From Oopsacas minuta (Eukaryota; Porifera; Hexactinellida; Lyssacinosida; Leucopsacidae), in NCBI GenBank assembly GCA_024704765.1, contig JAKMXF010000122.1, positions 248,001-312,000 of the forward strand: a stretch of DNA of 64,000 nt, written 5' to 3'. Of this stretch, positions 34,960-45,681 are shown one piece after another. Each line of letters begins with the position of its first letter. Position 1 is the stretch's first letter. The notes beneath the pieces were generated by a model. The model was not told the origin of the DNA, did no database searches, and saw only the letters and a list, made by a program, of their open reading frames with translations. The translations under genes and the position numbers were made by a program.

Positions 34960-37436
34960 TATATCTTCATTCGCTTAGATAAAGGTGCTAAAGATCAAAA
35001 TCGATTCTCTATGTCTCTTCACCAAAGTTTGAAACAAGAACGCATAGGGAAAATAGTTAAATTTTACGTACAGACCTTGCAAGACTTGCAAGATAAAGTA
35101 AATCCAGCGAGACTGCCTAAGGATTGGGTTTTGTGGCATTCTAGTGTGTCCATATATTTCATCAAGCTCAGAATATTGGATTCGGTACCAAGTATAGAAT
35201 ATTCCCTCTCTACCAATGAATCTTTAGTTGTCAATGCCTTTGCGTACAATAAACAAGTTACAATGCCTCTAAATACTATACCTGATATCAGACAAACTGA
35301 AGATTTGCTAGAGACACTTGAGAATATTGAAGGAGTATCTGATAAACTAACACAACAGTAAATTTATAATGCCATTAATCACCTACGTATCGCACTCAGT
35401 AACCTCCAAGAAAAGAATAACTCGACAGCACTTCTATACCTACAGTCAGTGAATCGACCAATCAAATGCAAAGGAATATTTTACCTCATCTACAATTCAC
35501 CATCAACCAATTAGAAAAGCTTATAGCACGCAAAGTCACCGAAGGTGTAAACTTATCATTCTTGTATTGGCACTTTAAAGTCAGTTAATTTCGCCAGCAT
35601 GCTAACGATATCTTCAATCTCTGGAATGTATTTCTTTACCTCATCACTCAACTCTTGAACGATTATACTCTAACATTGGTCTAGACACTGAATTTACATG
35701 CTTTCTTCAACAATCAACCATAGATTTCAATTATATGGAACGGTGAATAATTATGGAAATGGATAAGGTTCATGGAAAATTTGAGTATGCATACAAGGGT
35801 GGTAAGATAATGGAGCATCTATGCAACCAGATTATCCAGCGACAACTGTTTTCGCGATAATGGTTTCAAGTATCTACAAGAAATGGTCCACAATTGTTTG
35901 AGTAGTTCCTTTTCCAGGTCATCAGCGAAAGAACCGTATCCAATAATCAAAGCAGTTATCAATGATATTGAGAATTGTAATTTAACGGTTGAGGCCATTT
36001 GCACAGATAATTATCCCAAGAACGTGTCTAAATTTAAGCTATTATAGCCAATTGGCATAATAGAGACTGTCATTCCACATTCTTTCAACCAGGATCGTTC
36101 AATAGTATTACTTTTCGATTTTGTACACATACTGAAGAGCATCAGCAATAATTGGCTAAATTAGCATGATTTCAATCGTACTATTTCCTAATCGAATTTT
36201 GCGGATTTTAGCCCGGTTAGGAGAGCCCTCTTTGGAGATATCGTCTCCTCTAGCGCAGTGAGCAGAACTCTGTTGCCAAACTAGCTCATCGTCTCACAGC
36301 AAAATCATGCTGGCCATCAACTCCAGAATGTTAAAGTGTTAGTTTAGCTCTTCGAGTACTTAATGAATCAACCATTTGGAAATTTTTCAATTTCAACACT
36401 CCAAAAAAAGGGATTCAGTTTAATGATGAACTGTCTCATACATTAGTCAACAACGATTCTAATTTCAATACCTCAGGAAATAGTAGACTGGTGTGATCAA
36501 TGGCAAACTCTTCCAGAGAAATCCGGTGAATTAACCACACAGACATTCGCAAGTTAACATCATTTTTGCTTGGCTTTACCTAAATTGTAAACCATCTAAG
36601 TCAGAATCGTGGATTTCCTCTCGTCCTTTCATATATTTCCTGCATACTGATCCCTTTGAGCTTAACTTTGGACTTTACAGAATGATGGCAGGTGTACAAT
36701 ACCACATCACTTATTGTCAATTATAGGAGAGGGAACATCGAAATAAGTTATCTAACATCATTAAACTGCTACCCAGACTCTCAATGGATACTTTCTCAAT
36801 TAGAAAACTCTTGGATTCGTTTTCTTCTTTTAGTTACAATTTGGAAACTTCTCTTAACTTAGAATCTCACCTAGCACTTTTGCAAACATGTGATGATATT
36901 GATACAGATGTAAATTCTTTACAGTATATTGTATTCATAACTGGATACGCAGTTCATAAATACCTCTTAATGTCTCAAAATTGCAGTGAGTGTCGTCTCT
37001 TTCAACAGAAGAAAAGGATTTGCAAGTTGAAGAACCTCCTGATTCGAAGTATAAGCTTGTGCAAATCATAGACCGTGGTCCACTGAAGTGGCCTTCAAAT
37101 GAAGTAATTGATGCTATTCTGACTGTATTGTCAAGCTTCAAGAAGATAGGGAACAGTAGTGAATTATGGAATGACTTTCTCATTGGACCATCTTTTCCAA
37201 TACTTGTAGAATTGACTGTTATTCTAGTTGAACTCCAGCAGAGCGAAACATGGAGATATACATGCCCAGGTTGTGGAGTTATTGGTTGGAAGATACTACA
37301 GAAATTGGCTACAGATACTTCTAATTGCATCTTGCCTAATAAAACAAAAAATATGAAAACATTAAAGGCATTGTGCACTGATAATGTTGCCAAGTTTAAG
37401 AAATTGAGATCCAACATGTTACTAGGATTATATTAA

Positions 37437-38191
37437 CAGTCATTCTTATTTGTGTTATTCCAATTAGTTAGTTTACTTTTAGCTTTATTTTTACTTGTGG
37501 TAAACGAGAAGTAATATAAGTGCTGTAATGACGATCTGATAAGATAAATTTAGAGTTAACAAATTATAGATTAATGGACTTCTGTCTCATCCATGGTCTA
37601 AAATTAGAAAATTGTGAATAGGCCATTTATAACGAAGGCCACGCATACATTTACAAATATATTTCAGAAATACAGACGATGAAATCATGTTGTAAGAAAT
37701 AAGCAAAAAACTTGAGGTATAAGGAAGTCAAAGAGGACGATCAAAATTGTAATAATCTTAACTATCAAGCGTCGATGTGAGTATAAATAGAAACAACTAG
37801 CCAAGCGAATTCAACAAAAGGGTCAACCAATAGGGTTAGCACAAATTTTGAGAATGGAATGTTATCACATTACTGTGTACTCCTTCGTTGCTAGGGAAAA
37901 AATTCCCAAACATATTCGAGTAATCACTTAAACGAAGGAATATTTATGCTGATGACGAGCATCGACATAAAATTGGATTAGAGTGACTTTAAGGAATTCA
38001 GAGAGGCTTAAGATATACAATGTGTCATAGGGGGACAATAAAATGTGTGGTACAACATAAGAGTCTGAGATATTTTCGAGATGGCTTCACGTATCGAATC
38101 ACTACTTATAACATATGGATGTGATCTGGAAAGTTTCATGCTTTTTAGAAAATCTGGACCATGGATTGCGAAGAGACGCAATATGTTCATA
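37437..38191. other. Spacer with a copy of the small dispersed repeat
   Basis: At about 37570-37650 it reads TTAATGGACTT, TCTCATCCATGGTCTAAAA, then TTATAACGAAGGCCACG, matching copies near 33.0 and 42.4 kb. The rest shows no gene. Confidence 0.5.
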
Positions 38192-39276
38192 CAGGGTGAG
38201 CCAAAAGTTCTGCAACTAAATTCGCATTTCATAACTTTGTTGAGCAACCTTTTGGAATGTGATATACGATAACTATTCCATGTGACTCGAATAAATATCA
38301 TACTACAACATTGATGTCCACCATACTGCAATAATGTCTGAAACCAAACATATTGTGGCTAAGAGGTCTGAGTATCCAACTTTGGTTGAATGGACTTCGA
38401 GAGACAGAAATATTGAACTCACTAGATTCGAAGAATTACACGCGATCCTTCATTTCTTGGACTATTTCTAGATACAACAAGTGTGGAACAGTGAAAGACG
38501 TGCTTCGTTCTGGTCGAACACGTTCTGTTCGTGCCACAGCAGCCAAGCGGAAGGTCAAGCAGATTATAATCAGAAAGCCGAAGATATCCGACAAACAAAT
38601 AGAAAGTAGGATTTTAACTTCTAGCACATCGGTGCGGCGAATTCTCAAATACGATGTAGGTGTTAAGTCATTCAAGAGAACTAAAACCGCAGCCCAAACT
38701 CCACTCACGATTGGTAAAAGATTGCAACGTTGTCGTATGCTGATGAACGGTCTCCGAAATGTTGATCATGGAAATATCGTTGTTTCAGATGAGAAAATAT
38801 GGTGTATCGATGAAAGTATAACAGTCAAAACTCGCGCATGTATTCTATATCCGTGATAAGATACCTGAGGAATGTAAACATGTTGCAAGAACTTCACATC
38901 CTAAGTCAGTGATGGTATGTGCTGGATATTCGGCAAAAGGGAAAACAAGAATGATTTTTGTGTCAGAGGGCGCAAATTAACGCTAATTCATACCAGAAAG
39001 TGATTCTATCAAAACAAATATTCTCCCTATAAGTCATACCTTCATGAAGGGAGAAAATTGCATGCGCCAAATTACCTGAAAGATTTAAAATGTGCATCAA
39101 AGCTAAAGGGAAGATTTGAAATGAATTAGATCTCATATTATACGAATTCAGGGATTTAGGAGTAATTAATATAGTTAGTTTATCCATAAACGTACAACGA
39201 TATTTCTAAAGTTATAGCATAAAACTTTGAACTATGTATTAATTGTAATTTATTGCAGCACTTTTGGCTCACCCTG
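38192..39276 (+). mobile_element. Tc1-type element (1,085 bp), internally deleted
   Basis: TIRs CAGGGTGAGCCAAAAGTTCT at 38192 and its inverse (near-identical) ending GGCTCACCCTG at 39276, with TA at both sides (38190-38191, 39277-39278). It is about 220 bp shorter than the 1.3-kb relatives in this window because the 3' catalytic part of the transposase is gone. Confidence 0.9.
38353..38989 (+). pseudogene. Truncated Tc1-type transposase
   Basis: The frame 38353-38856 contains two helix-turn-helix regions (the second near KQIIIRKPKISDKQIESRIL), the GRTRS AT-hook-like linker, VGVKSFKRTKT and the first catalytic Asp block VVSDEKIWCIDES. A shifted frame continues HVARTSHPKSVMVCAGYSAK and RMIFVSEG up to about 38975, then stops. 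The regions with the second and third Asp are absent, so no active enzyme can be made. Confidence 0.85.
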
Positions 39277-39796
39277 TATAGGCAATTCGATCAATTTTGA
39301 TGATATCAAAATGATACACTTTGACCCTTATAAATGTTTTGTTGATACATAGCATTTACTAGAAATCACCTCAAAAGCATTTTCCAGGTCGAAATGGCAT
39401 CATATGATTATGATATAAGTAATATATTCTCAAAATGCACAAACTTTGAAGCATGGCTAAAGAATAATTGACTCTTATGATTGCAGAATTATAGAGTTTT
39501 ACTAAATTATCAATGAAAGGTGTTACGTTCCTGAGGTATAACGTTGACGATTTACCTGACATTTCTGTCCACATTCATCTTTTCCAGAATAACCAGAAAA
39601 TTCATCGATGATTATTGACAGAGATTTTGTTGCCATGGTCACTGGTACATTTCAGTAATGTGACGTTTCTCATTGAAATCTTTATCTCAAAGACTCTTTA
39701 GATCATCAAGTATAATTCTGTAACCGAAAATGACTAATGTAAGTTTCAAGAGTGACTATCTTCTTGATGAATGTTTGGTGACTTGGTTTTGGGTGG
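39277..39796. other. Short spacer, no recognised feature
   Basis: Nothing supported; the minus-strand 67-residue frame at 39371-39574 shows no family features. Confidence 0.3.
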
Positions 39797-40432
39797 TGCT
39801 GTCGTATGACAGAGTTACTGCCATGACAATTTAATTACGTCTATTACTGGTATCAGGGATACTCTATATCCATGACAGAGTTGCTACCTTACATGACCGA
39901 ATTAATATCCTTTGATTATGACATGAATTCGTATATCTCAACTCTAGTTCTTTTCACACTCATAAAAATGCATTTTCAATGGTTTCTTTGGTTCTACTAT
40001 AGAGTTATATTGATAGTAATGTGTCTACTCACTTCATTTAATTCGAAATTGTTACTTCACCAAATATGATAACAATATATTTTCTAAAATAAAATATTCA
40101 TTTAATAAATTACAACAGATTAGGTAAACAATTAATCGACAATTCGGACACAGTAATAAGAAACACAAATTATGAAAGTATAGTAGGTCATCCATCACTC
40201 AATGATCACCATATCACTAAAGCTGTAGGTATGTAGTATAACTTTAGAGCAGAAACAAAGAAACCATTGAAAATGCACTATTATCAGTGTGATAAGAACT
40301 AAGTGGGTTATACAATTTCATGTCATGGCAATCGGGTAATAATTCTATCATGTAAAGTACTAGCACTGGAATGGATATAGAGTATCCATGGTACCGGTAA
40401 TAGAGGTAGTAAATCTGTCATACAACAGTACT
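39797..40432. repeat. Second fold-back repeat with ~220-bp arms
   Basis: Left arm about 39797-40025 and right arm about 40215-40432 are inverse copies. Pairs include GGATACTCTATATCCAT against its inverse near 40385, GCATTTTCAATGGTTTCTTT (39970) against its inverse near 40265, and GTATGACAGAGTTACT near 39807 against its inverse near 40415. The loop is about 190 bp. By eye the arms match at roughly 75-80% of positions. No coding frame or target duplication was identified. Confidence 0.75.
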
Positions 40433-40492
40433 ATATATCAATAAGATATTAATTGTGCCAATGTGTATCATTAATATATCAAAAAACTAATA

Positions 40493-41805
40493 CAGGGTGC
40501 GTTTTAAGTTCTGTCCCATAGTCAAATCCTCATAACTTTACTACAATAGATCTTTTACTATTTAAACTTTTATACCAGTTTACTATGATCAATACAATTA
40601 CATAATCGCACTGATTACTCAATATAACCTCCCTTGCCATGAATGACACTTGATATCCTGCCAGGTAGGGCCTCAACTGCAGCACGCAGTACATCTTGGG
40701 GTATTTTCTCCCACTCTTCTCGCAATTTTCGCTTCAAAGAGTCTATACTCTTGTGAGATTTAGCACAGACTCTGCTTTCGAGAATGGACCATACCGAATA
40801 GTCCATTGGGTTCAGGTCTGGGCTATATGGAGGCCATTGCTCTTTCTCAAAAAACATGGAATATTGCTCTGAAGCCAGGTTTGGGTAACATTTGATGTGT
40901 GAGCTGGTGCTCCGTCTTGTTGAAATACAAATGACCCACCATTAAACATGGTTTGGCTAAGGTTCTTCACTATGGGCTCTAAAATTAAGTCACGATAAGT
41001 TGTCGAGTTTATTTTTACGCCTGCTGGCACAAAAATTAGTGGCGTCCGACCAACAGCCGATATTCCAGCCCAAACCATTACTGAAAGTGGTTTTTGGACT
41101 CGAGGAACGTACTTCAGATCTGGATCAATAGTAGATGACTTGTGTGATTTAATCCTGTCGTTTTGAGGGTTCAAAGCTTCCTCAATGGTGAAAATCTTTT
41201 CGTCGGAGAATACAATTTTTTTAATATCATGATTTACGTGCCTACGTAATTGTCCTTTACATCTTTGAAGCCTCTTGACCTTTACTTGCTCACTTAGGAA
41301 GTGAACTCTCTTTCTTCTGAATGAACGCATGCCTAAGTTCACTTTCACAATTTTCCGTACTGAAGACTCTGATACTTTGAGTTCCTGAGCCATTTTCCTC
41401 ATAGAACGCCGTGGGTTCCTACGGATACGTTCCCGCACCAACTTTTGGAGTGCTGGAGTCGTTACTGAAGGGGGACGACCACTTCTTGCTTTGTCACAAA
41501 CTTCCCCAGTCTCGTTGTACCTCCGAATCGTAGGATAGACAAACTTACGTCTATTAGCGGGAATATTGAGCAACTTCAAAATTTCTTTCTGAGTCTTGCC
41601 ATTTTTAGCTAACTCAATAATAGCTGACCTTTCGTGTTCCATCAAATGAAAATACTAATACGTGAGAATGGTGTATTGTATAATAGGTATAGGTGCTAGC
41701 TAAACAATATAGTAAAAGAATCAACATAGTAGTATTAAGGATATGCTTAGAATATAGATAATACAATAAAACATAAAGATGGGACAGAACTTAAAACGCA
41801 CCCTG
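40493..41805 (-). mobile_element. DD37D Tc1/mariner element, twin copy 1 (1,313 bp)
   Basis: TIRs of about 27 bp: CAGGGTGCGTTTTAAGTTCT at 40493 and its inverse ending at 41805. TA lies at 40491-40492 and 41806-41807. The whole element is an inverted, almost identical copy of 43198-44510; the only difference I could find is one base in the TIR next to the transposase 3' end (A here as GGGACAG, G in the twin at 44489). Confidence 0.97.
40615..41645 (-). CDS. Tc1/mariner DD37D transposase in two overlapping frames (twin copy 1)
   Basis: Frame 1 (41645-40812, 277 codons) carries the paired helix-turn-helix domain (MMEHERSAIIELAKNGKTQK; RERIRRNPRRSMRKMAQELK), first Asp in VFSDEKIFTIEE, and second Asp in FVFQQDGAPAHTSNVTQTW. 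Frame 2 (40857-40615) begins inside the overlap and gives EKEQWPPYSPDLNPMDYSVW with the third Asp, 37 residues after the second, and the normal C-terminus to GGYIE. The two are joined only by a -1 shift at a six-T run, read in frame as T TTT TTG. Otherwise there is no stop. Either one T was lost or the protein depends on a programmed -1 shift. Confidence 0.9.
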
Positions 41806-41807
41806 TA

Positions 41808-43195
41808 TACTTAATTCCATGCACATTGGATTTAATGTTATGGCCAACCATCTAACAGTCATATGGTAAATGCCGACTTTTCATATCCTGGAAATGCATG
41901 TTGATATGGTACCTATCAAAATTATGATGCAATCTTGAAAATGACCATATATAGCATTATCCATGACTGTGCAATAATCCTTGGGCACATCATATCAATG
42001 TATTATCAGGGTATGGAAAGACAGGCATATCGTATACGTTTGCAAGATGCTTGGACATAACATTAAAGGTTGTCAAGTTATAGGTGAATAATAGCAGAAA
42101 TGTGTCATCCATAGTCACTACTTACTCTGGAACCTGAGAACTATATTATGGCAAATTTGTGTCATTTTTTATAAAAACAACCTTGGATCAGTTGCTAATA
42201 ATTATCGTATGGACGAAGCGATAATAATCATTTGACAGAGGTTGAAAAATAGCGCATTTTTCACAACATATTCCCGTTTGAACCAATCAGATGATGTCAT
42301 TTCGACTTGTGACTCGTCGGATCACATGGCTTGTGCTAATTATCAACTAACAAAATACATTTATTGGGGTCAAAATGCACCAATTTTGTATTTTCCTGAT
42401 TATATTTTGCTTATCTGATTTAATGGACTTTAAGTAATCCATGGTTTTTATAGTTGTGAAGCCTTATAACGAAGGTCACGATATAGTATAATGATGAATA
42501 ATGCCAGTCTCTTTATTCACTAAAAGGTTGGGCACTAAGTTCATACTTTAGCTTTAGGTATATGTCTGGATTAAACAATGATGTTCAATTTTTTTCTGTA
42601 CTTTGCTGATTTACCACCCACCGTTTATCACACTTCGAAATTTTCCCACCCTGTTTTTTTTCGTACCCCTAGACTCGACTAATTAGAACTGAACTAGGAG
42701 TAAAGTGAAACCAGATCTATGAAAAATCATTTGGTTAACTTTTGGAAACCCGAAGAATGTGTTTGTATAGCTCTTCTTTATATTTTGTAAAACTTTCCAC
42801 CACATATTGTAGTTCTCTTACCTAGTTACCTGTGTCCTGATAACTTAACTCAGAGAATGATAAATGGATTGTGATTAGATACTGATCACAATTAAAGATC
42901 AATCAAATACCATTGATATTATTAGTTAACGCTACTTTATTATTCGTCGTATTTGCGGTAGCTACTGCTACCTCATTTTAAACATAGGTAATATATTGAG
43001 TATGGACAACTACCGGTTTTAACATTTCGCTTTAGTGTACTATAATTATAGGATTTCAAAATTCTGGTTGAATCTATAGTGAGTGAGTGATGCCACACCA
43101 TAGCATTATATACACCAAAGCTATGGCACTTTATCTATTATCCTGTCGAGTGACTGCAAAGTGTGACATAATTCATGATGAACTATAGTAACTTA
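41808..43195. other. Spacer between the twin DD37D elements
   Basis: About 1.39 kb without a gene. At about 42415-42485 it has the small dispersed repeat (TTAATGGACTT, AATCCATGGTTTT, CTTATAACGAAGGTCACG). With the inverted twins on both sides this stretch would be the loop of a giant stem. Confidence 0.5.
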
Positions 43196-43197
43196 TA

Positions 43198-44510
43198 CAG
43201 GGTGCGTTTTAAGTTCTGTCCCATCTTTATGTTTTATTGTATTATCTATATTCTAAGCATATCCTTAATACTACTATGTTGATTCTTTTACTATATTGTT
43301 TAGCTAGCACCTATACCTATTATACAATACACCATTCTCACGTATTAGTATTTTCATTTGATGGAACACGAAAGGTCAGCTATTATTGAGTTAGCTAAAA
43401 ATGGCAAGACTCAGAAAGAAATTTTGAAGTTGCTCAATATTCCCGCTAATAGACGTAAGTTTGTCTATCCTACGATTCGGAGGTACAACGAGACTGGGGA
43501 AGTTTGTGACAAAGCAAGAAGTGGTCGTCCCCCTTCAGTAACGACTCCAGCACTCCAAAAGTTGGTGCGGGAACGTATCCGTAGGAACCCACGGCGTTCT
43601 ATGAGGAAAATGGCTCAGGAACTCAAAGTATCAGAGTCTTCAGTACGGAAAATTGTGAAAGTGAACTTAGGCATGCGTTCATTCAGAAGAAAGAGAGTTC
43701 ACTTCCTAAGTGAGCAAGTAAAGGTCAAGAGGCTTCAAAGATGTAAAGGACAATTACGTAGGCACGTAAATCATGATATTAAAAAAATTGTATTCTCCGA
43801 CGAAAAGATTTTCACCATTGAGGAAGCTTTGAACCCTCAAAACGACAGGATTAAATCACACAAGTCATCTACTATTGATCCAGATCTGAAGTACGTTCCT
43901 CGAGTCCAAAAACCACTTTCAGTAATGGTTTGGGCTGGAATATCGGCTGTTGGTCGGACGCCACTAATTTTTGTGCCAGCAGGCGTAAAAATAAACTCGA
44001 CAACTTATCGTGACTTAATTTTAGAGCCCATAGTGAAGAACCTTAGCCAAACCATGTTTAATGGTGGGTCATTTGTATTTCAACAAGACGGAGCACCAGC
44101 TCACACATCAAATGTTACCCAAACCTGGCTTCAGAGCAATATTCCATGTTTTTTGAGAAAGAGCAATGGCCTCCATATAGCCCAGACCTGAACCCAATGG
44201 ACTATTCGGTATGGTCCATTCTCGAAAGCAGAGTCTGTGCTAAATCTCACAAGAGTATAGACTCTTTGAAGCGAAAATTGCGAGAAGAGTGGGAGAAAAT
44301 ACCCCAAGATGTACTCCGTGCTGCAGTTGAGGCCCTACCTGGCAGGATATCAAGTGTCATTCATGGCAAGGGAGGTTATATTGAGTAATCAGTGCGATTA
44401 TGTAATTGTATTGATCATAGTAAACTGGTATAAAAGTTTAAATAGTAAAAGATCTATTGTAGTAAAGTTATGAGGATTTGACTATGGGGCAGAACTTAAA
44501 ACGCACCCTG
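43198..44510 (+). mobile_element. DD37D Tc1/mariner element, twin copy 2 (1,313 bp)
   Basis: Same TIRs as twin copy 1, with TA at 43196-43197 and 44511-44512. The 5' untranslated part, coding region and 3' part match copy 1 base for base as far as I compared, except G at 44489 in the right TIR. Near-identity points to very recent transposition, or to a local duplication or assembly artefact; separate TA sites and unrelated flanks favour transposition. Confidence 0.97.
43358..44388 (+). CDS. Tc1/mariner DD37D transposase in two overlapping frames (twin copy 2)
   Basis: Identical at protein level to the copy at 40615-41645: frame 1 is 43358-44191, frame 2 is 44146-44388. The break lies at 44135-44150 in ATTCCATGTTTTTTGAG. 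In frame 1 the codons are TGT TTT TTG AGA; the catalytic C-terminus needs GAG AAA GAG, the -1 frame. The heptamer T TTT TTG lies exactly in the X XXY YYZ register of -1 frameshift sites, although G at the last position is considered weak in eukaryotes. A GxGRPPS linker between the DNA-binding and catalytic parts and a basic stretch (SFRRKRVHF) are intact. Confidence 0.9.
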
Positions 44511-44512
44511 TA

Positions 44513-45359
44513 GTTGTATGGCTTTATATATCGAATGTCATAACTATACATATAATTAATTATAAATCGCTCATGGCATAGAATGAATTGTACATAGCAT
44601 ATCCACGTTAATATCTAAGATTGTGCAACTTTCGTGTACCAGCAGAACTACGTTTGTCCCTTGCATGTTATTCCAGTATATTTTAACACTAATTGTTGTG
44701 CATACATTTACCATAAATTAAAATAAGTCGACTAGAATAAGCCTACTCGTGCTAAATAGTAAATCATAACAGAGTATAATATCACAAAATAACCTTTTCG
44801 TCAAGAATGAGTGCGCCAGGGGCAACAACAAGTAAAATTTCCATTATTTAGTAATTCTGAAAATTTCTATATTTCGCCAGGTAGATGCGCTAGACAACAG
44901 TTTCGATGAGTGTGTTAAAAACAGAGGGGATATAATTTGCATTTTTGTCTTGGAAAGGGCACATTCACATATTTTACAGCACTATTAAGCAAAATATATA
45001 TGATTTAACACATGTGTCCAAATTTCAGTGAGATAATCTCAATTGCAGAAAGATTTTGGGACGGATGCAACTCTAAGATTATCATAATGCATTTAGCAAA
45101 GAATTTGAGAATATTTTGGTGGGAACAAAAATAATTTACGACATGATGTCTTTAGCGTTTTTCCTCCTTCTTATCTTTCAACTCGTTTTTACAACACCAG
45201 GACCTCCTCATTATATTCACAGATGGACAAAAGGGTGCCATGATATTACATACATACAGAGTCATTCATCAGGGAAAGAGCAGAAATTGACTCGCTTTGG
45301 GGGAAACAACTGCATATATACGTATCCATGACAAATATCCATATCGTAATAGAGCAATA
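44513..45359. other. Gene-free stretch
   Basis: No supported gene. The frame at 45116-45331 starts with a hydrophobic stretch (MMSLAFFLLLIFQLVFTTPG) but has no homology I recognise and sits next to repeat sequence. Confidence 0.3.
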
Positions 45360-45545
45360 AATCTGTATATATATATATACATATATATACACTTATATAT
45401 ATTTATATTGGTGTGTTCAGAATTAATTGAAGAAACTGGAAGATCGCTAGAGCTGATTTTTGACATACACGAGTATTTTCGGCCTGGCTCGGTAAAGTTA
45501 GAGTCTTTGGGCGAAATGCAAAACAATTATGAAATTATGATGTAA
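45360..45545 (+). repeat. Dispersed-repeat copy with TA microsatellite
   Basis: A (TA)n tract at 45366-45405 is followed by GAATTAATTGAAGAAACTGG, 'ggcctggctcgg' and 'ttagagtctttgggcgaa', as in the copies at 49.3 and 56.0 kb. The 3' part is truncated after about 45545. Confidence 0.55.
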
Positions 45546-45681
45546 TTATACCTTTTAGGATTGCGAAAAAATGAACTTAATGGAAACTGCTTACCCAATA
45601 TACATGATAAAAATTGAAACTTGGAATCAAAGGTATGACACAATATGGTAAATCTACCGATGTCATTACTTTGAACAAATA

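Larger units (their letters stand above)
33352..37436 (+). pseudogene. THAP-domain P-element-type transposase pseudogene (copy 2), split by a mariner
   Basis: It begins with a THAP zinc finger (33352-33600): MPNRCSAPGCRNNDNGKPF, FKLPRGSPELVQQWLRF, HICAKHFSDVDIE, with the C2CH ligands in place but two stops. A mariner element (33656-34959) interrupts it. After it come FIRLDKGAKDQNRFSMSLHQ, then LPKDWVLWHSSVSIYFIKLR (THAP9-like domain), the marks VIPHSFNQDRSIV and LFDFVHILKSISNNWLN (about 36070-36155), and the C-terminal block VFITGYAVHKYL with CSEC and DRGPLKWPSNEVIDAILTVL (36925-37130). It ends at a stop at 37436. The C-terminal 220 codons are well preserved with one frame break near 36980; the middle is heavily damaged. 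It is one of three related copies in the window. Confidence 0.83.

Noticed and set aside
36935-37417. 160-residue minus-strand open frame
   Set aside because: Antisense shadow of the well-preserved C-terminal domain of P-element copy 2.
45116-45331. Small secreted or membrane protein suggested by a hydrophobic N-terminus
   Set aside because: No homology, no supporting splice sites, and the frame runs into repeat sequence.
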